Source of the DNA: Neodontobutis hainanensis
Taxonomy: Eukaryota > Chordata > Actinopteri > Gobiiformes > Odontobutidae
DNA length: 64,000 nucleotides
NCBI GenBank assembly: GCA_024349245.1
Contig: JALDNG010000015.1
Span: 18,010,328 to 18,074,327, forward strand
Direction: 5' to 3'
Part shown: positions 53,285-62,614 of the stretch, piece after piece
How positions within the stretch are numbered: position 1 is the stretch's first letter
Layout of the letters: the number at the start of each line of letters is the position of its first letter
Notes under the pieces: generated by a model
What the model saw: only the letters and a program-made list of their open reading frames with translations
Told to the model about the DNA's origin: nothing
Database searches by the model: none
Position numbers and translations under genes: made by a program

Positions 53285-55470
53285 AAATATAGCTGCAAGC
53301 AGCCATGACGGGCCAAGCACTAGGCGGCATTCAATCTCATGCCGACATAGCCGGCAGCATCAGACCAACGGCAGTAAGCATATAAAGAAATTTCAATAAG
53401 ACTTCAGTCTAAATGGCTGAAAAATCATCAATACGGTCTTTAGCACTTTGATTGAATGGTTTATCACGGATCGACCAGTAACCAAACTGATGTGTGAAAC
53501 AACTAGAGTGCTCAAACTCTGCAGGCAGACTCAATGTGTTGATGGCGGCAGCATCAGACCAATGGCAGTAAGCATCTAAAGATATTTCAGTAAGACTTCA
53601 GTCTAAATGGCCAAAAATCATCAATACGGTCTTTAGCACTTTGATTTAATGGTTTATCACGTCAATCCAGAGGCAGCGCTGTAACCAAACTGATGTGTGA
53701 AACAACTAAGGTCCTCAAACTCTGCAGGCAGACTCAATGTGTTGATGGCTGGCACCATCAGACCAATGGCAGTAAGCATCTAAAGACATTTCAGTAAGAT
53801 TTCAGTCTAAAAGTCTTATTGAAATGTCTTTAGATGCTCACTACGTTGGTCTGATGCTAACTATGTCGGCATGAGCTTTAATGCTCAAAAGCGTTATACA
53901 GTATGTTTAGACAGTTTACAACTTAAATTGTGAAAAACTAAATCGGCAGTTCTAACAAAACCAAGACTACTCAAATGCCCAGGTAACAGCATCGCTAATG
54001 GTCCAGCTCCTATGTAATACGTTATGTTATGTAATTCCCTATTTTCTAAGACTCTTGGCAGTCTCAGAAATGCCCAGTAAGCCATCTATGGTCTTTAGCA
54101 CTTTGATTGAATGGTTTATCACGGTCGACCTAGAGGCAGCGCAGTAACCAAACTGATGTGTGAAACAACTAAAGTCCTCAAACTCTGCAGGCAGACTCAA
54201 GTCATGGTTGCCATAACAATTACTAAGTTTGGTTAGAAAATATTAAAGCATTGCAGAGATATAGCCCGACTTTCTTTTTGAGCGCATTAAGTCAAATTCA
54301 TTTGCACGGTATTCGCAAACGGTTTGACTAATCAACTTAATTCTCATAACTCTTTGTCAGCATGGTCTGAAGATGTTATGATTCAATTTTGGTAAAAATC
54401 GGACAAACGGTGTGGGAGGAGTTCGAAAAAGTAGGTTTTGGAAAAAACAACATGGCAAACAGGGCGTTTGTCCGAATAGGACATATTTGTTATCTGTGCT
54501 CTCGGCTTGATCCAGTGAACACATTAAGACCATTTGTTTTACAATAGGGTAACGTAATAAAAAGTTATTAGCATATTTATTGATTTGGGTTATAACTTTT
54601 GACCACAAGGTGGCGCTGCCCCAAAACTTTTGAGTGCCTTCAGGGCTTGGTCGAAGACACATACCAAGTTTCATAATGATGCGGCAATGCGTTCAAAAAA
54701 TATAGCACTTTTGACAATATTCATAATGGCCGACTCTCAAAATGGCGATATGGGAAAATTTGGTATCGCAGGACTCGGCATGACGCACTGAATCTAAAGA
54801 GACCAGTTTTATGATTTTTGGCAAAAGCGTTCAGAAGATATAAGCAAATAATTCACTTTTTATATCTCCTGACCACTAGGAGGCGCTGCGCCAAAACTCT
54901 GCAGGCATCCTCAAAACATGGTTGCCATAACACGTACTAAGTTTGGTTGGAATATGTTAAAGCATTGCAGAGATATACCCCAACATTTATTTTTGTGCGC
55001 ACTAAGTCGAATTCATTTGCGCGTATTCGACAACGGTTTGAAGAATCAACTTTATTCTCATAACTTTTAGTCAGCATAGTCTGAAGAAGATCTGGTTCAA
55101 TTTTCATAAAAATCGGGGCTACGGCCTAGGAGGAGTTCGCAAAAGTACGTTTTTAGAAAATTCAAAATGGCGGAAAAACTATCATGGCGGAAAATGACGT
55201 CATAGGGTGCACTCGAATCGGCATGAGCTAAGGAATCAGAGGAAAAAGAATTTTAATTCTAGGTCTTACGGTTCAAAAGTTATTAACATAAACATAAGTC
55301 CGACTTTGGACAGTTGGTGGCGCTAGAGGGATTAAGGTAGACACTTCAGATTGGTTAGGATGACAGCTCACACTGTCCACTATTAGTGTACCAAATTTCA
55401 CAACTTTTTAGCATACGGTTCTATGGGCTGCCATAGACTTACATTGCAGGATAATAATAATAATAATAAT
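53285..55470 (+). repeat. Macrosatellite unit 27
   Basis: Long type with an intact ORF copy at 53,894-54,085, the last in the array. (TAA)n joins unit 28 directly. Confidence 0.93.
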
Positions 55471-57760
55471 AAATATAGCTGCAAGCAGCCATTTGAGGCC
55501 AAGCACTAGGCGGCATTCAATCTCATGCCGACATAGCCGGCAGCATCAGACCAACGGCAGTAAGCATATAAAGACATTTCAATAAGACTTCAGTCTAAAT
55601 GGCTGAAAAATCATGAATACGGTCTTTAGCACTTTGATTGAATGGTTTATCACGGACCAGTAACCAAACTGATGTGTGAAACAACTAGAGTGCTCAAACT
55701 CTGCAGGCAGACTCAATGTGTTGATGGCTGGCAGCATCAGACCAATGGCAGTAAGCAGTTAAAGACATTTCAATAAGACTTCAGTCTAAATGGCTGAAAA
55801 ATCATCAATATGGTCTTTAGCACTTTGATTGAATGGTTTATCACGTCCGATCCAGAGGCAGCGCGCAGTAACCAAACTGATGTGTTGAGGGCGGCAGCAT
55901 CAGACCAACGGCAGTAAGCAGTTAAAGACATTTCAATAAGACTTCAGTCTAAGTGGCTGAAAAATCATCAATACGGTCTTTAGCACTTTGATTGAATGGT
56001 TTATCATGACCAATGGCAGTAAGCAGTTAAAGACATTTCAATAAGACTTCAGTCTAAATGGCTGAAAAATCATCAATATGGTCTTTAGCACTTTGATTGA
56101 ATGGTTTATCACGGTCGACCTAGAGGCAGCGCAGTAACCAAACTGATGTGTGAAACAACTAAGGTCCTCAAACTCTGCAGGCAGACTCAAGTCATGGTTG
56201 CCATAACAATTACTAAGTTTGGTTAGAATATATTAAAGCATTGCAGAGATATAGCCCGACTTTTATTTTTGTGCGCACTAAGTTGATTTCATTTGCGGTA
56301 TTCGACAACGGTTTGACTAATCAACTTAATTCTCATAACTCTTTGTCAGCATGGTCTGAAGATGTTATGATTCAATTTTGGTAAAAATTGGACAAACGGT
56401 GTGGGAGGAGTTCGAAAAAGTAGGTTTTTAAAGAAAGACAACATGGCAAACAGGAAGTTTGGCCGAATAGGACATATTTGTTATCTGTGCTCTCGGCTTG
56501 ATCCAGTGAACACAATAAGAGCATTTGTTTTACAATAGGTTAACGGAATCAAAAGTTATTAGCATATTTGTGAATGTGGTTATAACTTTTGACCACAAGG
56601 TGGCGCTGCTCCAAAACCTTTTGAGTACCTTCAGGGCTTGATGCCGAAGACGCATACCAAGTTTCATAATGATGCGGCAATGCGTTCAAAAATATAGCAC
56701 TTTTGACAATATTCATAATGGCGACTCTCAAAATGGCCGATATGGGAAAATTTGGTATTGCAGGACTCGGCATGACGCACTGAATCTAAAGAGACCAGTT
56801 TTATGATTTTTGGCAAAAGCGTTCAGAAGATATAAGCAAATAATTCACTTTTTTATATCTCCTGACCAGTAGGAGGCGCTGCACCAAAACTCTGCAGGCA
56901 TCCTCAAATCATGGTTGCCATAACACGTACTAAGTTTGGTTGGAATATGTTAAAGCATTGCAGAGATATACCCCGACATTTAATTTTGTGCGCACTAAGT
57001 CGAATTTATTTGCGCGGTATTTGACAACGGTTTGAAGAATCAACTTTATTCTCATAACTTTTAGTCAGCATAGTCTGAAGATGATCTGGTTCAATTTTCG
57101 TGAAAATCGGGGCTACGGCCTAGGAGGAGTTCGCAAAAGTACGTTTTTTAGAAAATTCAAAATGGCGGAAAAACTATCATGGCGGAAAATGACGTCAGAG
57201 GGTGCAATCGAATCGGCTTGAGCTAAGGAATCAGAGGAAAAAAGAATTTTAATTCTAGGCCTTACGGTTCAAAAGTTATTAGCATAAACATAAGTCCAAC
57301 TTTGGACAGTTGGTGGCGCTAGAGGGATTAAGGTAGACACTTCAGATTGGTTAGGATGACAGCTCACACTGTCCACTATTAGTGTACCAAATTTCACAAC
57401 TTTTTAGCATACGGTTCTATGGGCTGCCATAGACTTACATTGCAGGATAATAATAATAATAATAATAAGAAATCTAACGATTTCAATAGGGTCTACGCAC
57501 CTTCGGTGCTTGGCCCCTAATAATAAGAAATCTAACGAATACAATAGGGTCTACGCACCTTCGGTGCTTGGCCCCTAATAATAATAATAAGAAATCTAAC
57601 GGATTCAATAGGGTCTACGCACCTTCGGTGCTTGGCCCCTAATAATAAGAAATCTAACGGATTCAATAGGGTCTACGCACCTTCGGTGCTTGGCCCCTAA
57701 TAATAAGAACCGGAACAAAAACAATAGGTGCCTCCAGCACCTTCGGTGCTTGGCCCCTAA
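55471..57760 (+). repeat. Macrosatellite unit 28 (array right end)
   Basis: Carries sub-repeats but no ORF block, plus the edge variants shared with unit 1 (GATGCCGAAGACGCATACC, TGACCAGTAGGAGGCGCTG, CAGAGGGTGCAATC). It ends in five tandem 3' modules. Confidence 0.93.
57465..57760 (+). repeat. Five tandem copies of the CTAA-ending 3' module at the array boundary
   Basis: Copies of about 58-64 bp end at CTAA at about 57,520, 57,578, 57,642, 57,700 and 57,760. Each has the hairpin GCACC-TTC-GGTGC. The fifth copy is the most diverged (ACAATAGGTGCCTCCAGCACC). Non-satellite sequence starts immediately after the last one. Confidence 0.92.
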
Positions 57761-57941
57761 TAAACCAGGACACAACTAGGACTACACTAAACCTTTACCA
57801 AACCAGTATAAAAGAGAAATTAGGAAAAAAAAAAACGGCCTATACTGCAATTTAAACCTATCATAGGACAAAACCAAATCAAATGTGGTTCAAGTGTTCT
57901 GTGTAACACATTCTTTGGTTTTCCCTCACAAAGCAGACCCT

Positions 57942-58110
57942 AGGGGCTCATAGTGGTTGTCCCTCAGCTGAAAGGTTGGTGGTTCAATTCCCATTCTCTC
58001 CTCTGTTAATACTGTTGTTCTGTCCTTGGGCAAGATGTAACATTGGTGAACGGAAACTTAATGTAAGTCGCTTTGGATAAAAGTGTCAGCTAAATGTATA
58101 ATATAAATGT
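57942..58110 (+). mobile_element. tRNA-derived SINE copy
   Basis: A pol III B-box-like GGTTCAATTCC is at 57,981-57,991, with a weak A-box region near 57,951. Downstream are the CCTTGGGCAAGA motif and the tail GTAAGTCGCTTTGGATAAAA followed by GTCAGCTAAATGT, an arrangement common to tRNA-derived SINEs of fish. It shares the same order of motifs with the copy at 63,488. The 5' end is diverged, so the start is approximate. Confidence 0.75.
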
Positions 58111-58785
58111 AAATTTATTTATATTGCACATTTCATGCGACCAGCACAGCCTCAATGTGCTTAAAGGAAAAGGAACAATACATTAAAAGGTACAAAAGTG
58201 TTTTTCAATTTACTTTTGAAACAGGAAGTGCTAAAAGACCGTAGATTATTTGGCAGAGAATTCCACAAAAAAGGACAATAATGACTGATGGCCCCTGAGG
58301 CAGCTTTAAAATTCACTCTGGGTAATACTGCAGACTTCGGGTAGAGGATCGTAGATTTTATCTGGATTTTACACTTTGAGCATGTCAGCAACATAGGTCA
58401 GGGCGAGATTGTTCAAAGATTTGTAGACAATAACAAGTATTTTAAAGTCAAAACTCTTTAGAATCGGAGTGATGTGTTCATTTATTTTAGTTTTTGTGAG
58501 GACTCGTGAAGCAGTATTCTGAATAAGTTGGAGGTTGTTAAATTTTTGTTTTGGAAGGTTGGCAAATAAGGAGTTACAGTAATTAATCCTACTAAAAATA
58601 AATGCATGAACTAATTTTTCAGAATCAGATTTGGAGATAAGGGTTCTGATATTCAAGATATTTTTGAGATGATAGAAGGATAATCTGTAAAGGTTATTTA
58701 AATGTTTTTGAAAGCTGAGATCCGAGTCCAACATCACACATAGATCACTGACTAACTCAGATGGTTGTACAGATTTGTAATGAGC
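58111..58785 (-). mobile_element. L2-like LINE, 3' end (reverse transcriptase C-terminal part, disabled)
   Basis: Read on the minus strand, the stretch from about 58,780 to 58,160 encodes the region after the RT catalytic core of L2/CR1-like elements: MLDSDLSFQKHLNNL, then ALVHAFI-like LVHAFIFSRINYCNSLF, LQLIQNTASRVLTKTK, ITPILKSF and, in a second frame, CPFLWNSLPNNLR. The typical LHWLP stretch is missing after the ILKSF motif. The coding part is split into two overlapping frames (58,369-58,737 and 58,161-58,394), so it carries a frameshift. The 5' part with endonuclease and RT palm is absent, as expected of a 5'-truncated insertion. The AT-rich 58,111-58,160 end is the likely 3' terminus. 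The family assignment is from motif memory, not a search. Confidence 0.75.
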
Positions 58786-58794
58786 AATACATTG

Positions 58795-59690
58795 AGCAAC
58801 AACAGATGTTTCGCTTTTTGTGTTCTGTTATTGGACTTCTGTGCTAGTCACAATTTGTCCATAACAAACACCATGTTCAAGCATAAGGGTGTCCACCAGT
58901 GCATGTGGCACCAGGACACCCTAGGCCGGAGGTCGATGATCGACTTTGTAGTTGTTTCATCTGACCTCCGACCGTATGTCTTGGACACTCGGATGAAGAG
59001 AGGTTGGATCCAATGGCAGGGGAGGAAGCTGGACTCAACGTACTGTGATGGTCTGCTGGGAATGTTTGGCAGAGAGATCTTCAACTCCCACCTCCGGCAG
59101 AGCTTCTACCAGATCCCGAGGGAGGCTGGAGACATTTTGCCTAAGTGGACCATGTTCACCACCTCCATTGTCAACGCAGCCCGCTCAGAGCTGTGGCTGT
59201 AAAGTCTCTGGTGCCTGTCCCTGCGGCAACCCCCAAACTCAATAGTGGACACCGGAAGAAAGGGATGCTGTCAAGCTAAAGAAACAGACCTATTGAGCCT
59301 GGATGGCTCGTGGGACTCCTAAGGCAGCTAACAGGTGGACTGCAGACCAAGCGGACTGGAGCCCGGATGGTTGTGGAGGCAAAAACTTGGGTCTGGGAGA
59401 AGATTGGTGAGGTCATGGAGAAGGACTATTGGTTGGCCTCGAAGAAATTCTGACAAACCGTCCGGCGCCTCAGGAGGGGGAAGCAGGGAGTCCGGTTCCA
59501 CAGGACCACAGAATCTTGTCTTTACAGATGATGTTGTTCTGTTGTCTCCATCAAGCCAGGACCTTCAGTGTGCACTGAGACGGTTTATAAGCCGAGTGAG
59601 CGGCGGGGATGAGGATCAGCTCCTCCAAGTCTAAGGCCATAGTTCTCAGTCGGAAAATGGTGGCCATCCCTCTTCAGGTTAGTGGAAATA
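58795..59690 (+). mobile_element. Fish non-LTR retrotransposon fragment (endonuclease C-terminus plus RT scrap)
   Basis: In the plus frame at about 58,826-59,200 the translation shows LLDFCASHNLSITNT, MWHQDTLGRRSMIDFVVVSS and LRPYVLDTRMKRG, the end of an APE-type endonuclease of a LINE very common in fish genomes. It continues into FNSHLRQSFYQIPREAGDI and, after frame changes, GACPCGNP. A large deletion then joins it to the RT active-site region: FTDDVVLLSPSSQDLQCALR (about 59,520-59,580; the catalytic motif is normally FADD). In-frame stops, frameshifts and loss of most of the RT make it dead. It lies head to head with the minus-strand L2-like fragment. Clade not assigned. Confidence 0.8.
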
Positions 59691-59861
59691 TATACTTAAA
59701 ATATATCAGTGTGCTCCATCCATTACACTAATATAAATGTAGGCCATTAAAAAAGAATATCTTGCATAGAAATTTAGACATATAAATGTAATATTAATAT
59801 AACACATGATTTCATTACATTCTTTGTTATCATGTCCATATTTTTCTTCCTTCATCTGAAC

Positions 59862-60000
59862 TCAGAGTGAACAGGTTTTAATTGAACTTACTCTAAACCT
59901 GTTTCTGAAACAATAAACACTGAGTTGGGCTGGTCTGAGCAGGAGAACCCTGAGTTCAGATTTAAACTCTGAGTTGTTTCAACCAGCTGCCTGGTAACAA
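59862..60000. repeat. Possible MITE-like repeat in the gys intron
   Basis: Contains short inverted motifs (AACAGGTTTTA with TAAACCTGTTT, 59,871-59,911) and repeated GAGTTCAG/GAGTT words, a composition typical of small inverted-repeat elements in fish. Termini and target duplications are not clear. It lies between the LINE fragment and the gys exon ending at 60,107. Confidence 0.3.
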
Positions 60001-60106
60001 ATACAAAGAAAGACAGAACAAAGCAAACTGATAACATTGATGATGAAGAAGAAAATGGGTTTGTACTTAGACTAAGAAAAGTGTTTGTTCAGGTCCAGGA
60101 ACTTAC

Positions 60107-60166
60107 TTTAGGAGAGCATCGTAGAGCCTCTTTCCAAATTTCTCCTTCACAGTGTGAGCTGTGTCC
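60107..60166 (-). CDS. gys2: Glycogen synthase, internal exon (third seen)
   Basis: A 60-bp exon on the minus strand. The acceptor is CTTACAG before 60,166 and the donor is GTAAGT after 60,107. The first base completes the Trp codon split by the upstream intron (TG|G), then come codons for DTAHTVKEKFGKRLYDALL, and the last two bases (AA) start a codon finished in the next exon. This is the helix after the KGQAVRKQLW motif in animal glycogen synthases, and LYDALL with the HTVKEKFGKRL spelling is closer to the liver (GYS2) than to the muscle form as I remember them. The next exon, expected at lower coordinates, is not present between here and the satellite array. Confidence 0.85.
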
Positions 60167-60399
60167 CTGTAAGATATTGTTGTGTGTGTTATTGTTGTAG
60201 TCAAGACCCAGACCAAAGGTCTTAACTACTCTCTGGTCCCAGACCAGAGAGCATCAAGACCAGGACCAAAACAAGACTTTTTGCTGTCAAGACTGAGTCA
60301 AGACCAAGTATAGCAATAGATCCCAAAGTAAAATCTGTTTTCAAGATGTGTTTGCAACATGTACATGTGCACTGGTGTGTGCACTGAAGCATCTCATAC

Positions 60400-60506
60400 C
60401 AGAGCTGCTTCCGAACAGCCTGGCCCTTCAGAGACTCCACATTGAAGTTGTTGGTTTTGGCAGGCATGATGAAGAAGACCACCACAGTAACGTCACTCCT
60501 GTGGAC
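60400..60506 (-). CDS. gys2: Glycogen synthase, internal exon (second seen)
   Basis: A 107-bp exon on the minus strand, with acceptor TGTGTGCAG before 60,506 and donor GTATGA after 60,400. It encodes 35 codons plus TG, starting VHRSDVTVVVFFIMPAKTNN and ending LKGQAVRKQL. The FFIMPAKTNNFNVESLKGQ stretch is a hallmark of the animal family-3 glycosyltransferase glycogen synthases, which transfer glucose from UDP-glucose to the non-reducing ends of glycogen in the cytosol. HRSDVTV and PAKTNN fit GYS2 (liver) better than GYS1. The frame joins both neighbouring exons without a stop. The 233-bp intron to the next exon contains a perfect 10-bp-arm palindrome at 60,229-60,251 and many CAAGACC-like words, probably repeat-derived. 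Confidence 0.88.
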
Positions 60507-60588
60507 CTGCACACACAAGTACTAAGTAAGTAAGTCACTGCAGAGCTGCTCTGACTCTCCTGTTTGTGCCTGACTTTAGGGGCATTAC

Positions 60589-60709
60589 TCGCAGCAGGTA
60601 GTTGAGTCGGGACAGGGACTCTAGGAACAGATCCGCCCCTTTGTTGGAGAACTCATAGCGGCCGGCGATGAAGAAGATGAGAGTTTTGTCCAGGTTAAAG
60701 TCCAGGTGA
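60589..60709 (-). CDS. gys2: Glycogen synthase, internal exon (first seen; partial gene)
   Basis: A 121-bp exon on the minus strand. The acceptor TTTTGCAG precedes 60,709, whose T completes a split Gly codon in the family (the residue before HLDF). It encodes HLDFNLDKTLIFFIAGRYEF and SNKGADLFLESLSRLNYLLR, then the donor GTAATG after 60,589. The sequence lies in the first Rossmann-type domain of glycogen synthase, which carries out the chain-elongating step of glycogen synthesis. FLESLSRLN resembles GYS2, while the muscle form has FLEALARLN (from memory). Three consecutive open exons with correct phases and consensus splice sites argue for a real gene rather than a processed pseudogene. Upstream exons are not visible in the 3.3 kb to the right edge, so only a small middle part of the protein is covered here. 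Confidence 0.88.
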
Positions 60710-61380
60710 CTGCAAAAGGACCACAACAGACATCAATAAAAAATCAAAAATACTTTTTAAACCAAGAAATGATCCTTTCCCTAAAATCCAGTCAATTGAA
60801 CCTGCTATAATTTAGGTATATGCATAGTGTGGTATTTTGCCATGACCTTTAAAAGGTCACACTTAAAAACATTTTTTAGTCGCTAATATTTTTTAAATAT
60901 CCCAACCCTGTAAAGATAACATGAACATAACATAACATTTGGAATAGGGTGACTAAATCATGACCGGGACAAAGCATTATAAATGTATTAAAAAAATATA
61001 AAAAAATATATTTAAATATAAAAATCATCATCCAACATGTCCTTACCCCACAAATGATCATGATCAACAGGCCTCTTTTTGTGTATTTGTAACAAGCACA
61101 AAAACACCAATAAACACTGACAGGAACAAATCATTAATTTAATGTGAGCAATAAGAGCTGAAATATGTCTTAATATTTATTAGAGCATAAAGTGTAATAA
61201 ACTTATGCATTATATTAATATAACTTAAATAGTGAGACATGTCAAATTCAGACTAGTGTAGTTGATGTGCAGTTTATTGCTTATTATTTCACATTTTCTT
61301 CTGCTTCATTTTTACAAAAAGCTAATTACATGTAAGCTTGAACAAAGCTAACCAATCAGAGAGTAAGGGGCTGGCCTTGT
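60710..61380 (-). other. gys intron, AT-rich, no gene seen
   Basis: Between the first visible gys exon and a hAT-like fragment. Contains A/T-rich low-complexity sequence (notably 60,985-61,030) and no splice-flanked coding stretch. The short minus-strand ORFs here have low-complexity composition and no recognisable domain. Confidence 0.6.
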
Positions 61381-61385
61381 GACAT

Positions 61386-61460
61386 AGACCAAGGGTGCCC
61401 AAACTTTTTTACTCAGAGGGCCAAAACAGAAACGTATTAATGGGCCACGGCCAAACACAA
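61386..61460 (+). repeat. hAT-like element terminus (fragment)
   Basis: CAAGGGTGCCCAAACTTTTT followed by GAGGGCCAAAAC and GGGCCACGGCC resembles the terminal region of hAT-type nonautonomous elements widespread in vertebrates. A matching opposite end was not found nearby, so this is a fragment or a solo end. An A-rich run (61,478-61,497) follows. Confidence 0.4.
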
Positions 61461-61633
61461 GAATCTTTTGCATGTAATAAAAAAAAATAAAAAAAAACTC
61501 TTTCTCTCAGGTTTGTTTCAAATGCCTTTTGTCAGTGGCCACTGCCTATGCCTCCATTTTGTCTGACCAGGTAGTGCCTAATTAAAAGCCATAATTGGAC
61601 TAGTTGGATTCTATCTGGATTGTCTTATAGTTA

Positions 61634-62612
61634 CAGTTGTTCTCATAAGTACCATGGCAGAAAATGTGATTTTATGGCCATTTTTCAGAGAATATGAATA
61701 ATAACACAAACACTTTTTACTCAAAGTTAGTGTTATTGTTTATTGTCAAAACAATTGTGTTTACTGTTTTTAAATCATAAAGACAACAGAAACTACCCAA
61801 ATGACCCTGATCAAAAGTGTACATACCCCAGTTCTTAATGCTGTAATGACACCTTTAACATCAATGACATGGTTAAGTCTTTTGTGGTAGTTGTGGATGA
61901 GGCTCTTTATTTTCTCAGATGGTAAAAATGCCCATTCTTCTTGGCAAAAATTCTCCTGTTTCTATAAATTCTGAGATCTCCCCAGACTATTTGTGTTTTA
62001 TTTTGCACTCCAAACAATTTCTTGGCTGAAATTTTTGTTGGTTGACCTTGTTCCCTGTTATCTGACCATGGTTTGCTTTCAACAGAATCCCTCATTTTCC
62101 ACTTCTTAATTAGAGTTTGAACACTGCTGATTGGCATTCTCAATTTCTTGGAAATCTTTTTATATCTCTTTCCTTTTTACAGTTCAATTACCTTTTCCCG
62201 CAGATCCTTTGACAGTTCTTTTGTTTCCCCATGACTCAGACAGAAACATCAGTGCAGCACTGGATGAGAGATGCAAGGGTCTGTCAGGAGCCCAGAAACT
62301 CTCTGACCTTTTATAAACACACACTGATTACAAGCAAACAGGTCACAGGTGAGGATGGTTACCTTTAGTAGACATTCAAACCTGTTTGTGTCGCTTGGGC
62401 ATGTTTTTAGTCTAAAATCATCAGGGTATGTACACTTTTGATCAGGATCATTTGGGTAGTTTCTGTTCTCATTATGATTTAACAATAAATGTCTTCACCC
62501 AATCACATCACTATGAGGGGATTTTTTTTCTGTGTTATCATTCATATTCTCTAAAAAAAAGGCCAAACAATCACAGATTCTGCCAGGGTATGTAAACTTA
62601 TGAGAATAACTG
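61634..62612 (-). mobile_element. Tc1/mariner-like transposon, 979 bp, internally deleted
   Basis: Long terminal inverted repeats of about 190-195 bp (61,634-61,829 and 62,422-62,612) begin CAGTTGTTCTCATAAGT and, on the other strand, CAGTTATTCTCATAAGT. Each carries an inner repeat (AAAAGTGTACATACCC) and an outer repeat, the IR/DR layout of fish Tc1-like elements. TA dinucleotides flank both ends (61,632-61,633 and 62,613-62,614), the normal target duplication. At 979 bp it is clearly shorter than the usual about 1.6 kb, because most of the transposase is missing. It is a nonautonomous copy inside the presumed gys intron. Confidence 0.9.
61822..62232 (-). pseudogene. Tc1-like transposase remnant
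   Basis: On the minus strand an ATG at 62,232 opens MGKQKELSKDLREKVIEL, then a stop. The paired helix-turn-helix region continues as MRMPISSVQTLIKKWKMRDS and QGQPTKISAKK in the frame at 61,907-62,143. The catalytic DDE core is deleted. After a frameshift the C-terminal end is recognisable as SLIHNYHKRLNHVIDVKG, running into the inverted repeat. The N-terminal DNA-binding domain and the extreme C-terminus are therefore joined across a deletion, and no active enzyme is possible. A proline-glycine-rich spacer typical of Tc1 transposases follows the helix-turn-helix. Confidence 0.85.
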
Positions 62613-62614
62613 TA

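Larger units (their letters stand above)
1..57760 (+). repeat. Macrosatellite array: 28 head-to-tail units of about 2.2 kb
   Basis: The same ordered landmarks recur from the left edge to 57,760: (TAA)n, the hairpin GCTGCAAGCAGC, sub-repeats containing TTTAGCACTTTGATTGAATG, a palindrome, duplicated modules A and B, then (TAA)n again. All units have one orientation. Spacing between successive (TAA)n tracts is mostly 1.7-2.4 kb, with one 1.1-kb exception. Units are very similar, differing by short indels and by presence or absence of whole sub-blocks. The left end runs off the window, so copy number is a minimum. The right end is a sharp boundary made of five tandem copies of the 3' module. No convincing gene lies inside. 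The segments resemble noncoding repeats I associate with fish genomes, but I cannot assign a named family. Confidence 0.97.

Noticed and set aside
1..57760. Dozens of 60-106-codon ORFs in both strands of the array
   Set aside because: They are the same repeated segments read in different frames, they shift with every indel, and (TAA)n runs give poly-Ile, poly-Asn or poly-Leu stretches. None shows a domain. Only the recurrent 63-codon ORF was kept, with low confidence.
1..57760. Centromeric satellite with CENP-B boxes
   Set aside because: TTCG and CGG words occur near ATTCGCAAACGG, but the spacing does not fit the CENP-B box. Unit length and complexity are also unlike a simple centromeric monomer. 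It is not excluded, but there is no positive evidence.
58848..59084. Minus-strand ORF opposite the LINE endonuclease
   Set aside because: It is a shadow of the plus-strand endonuclease frame.
60222..60518. 98-codon minus-strand ORF as a single gene
   Set aside because: Only the portion 60,400-60,506 is the gys exon. The rest reads through the donor site into a repetitive intron.
62131..62316. Plus-strand 61-codon ORF
   Set aside because: Antisense shadow of the Tc1-like transposase remnant.
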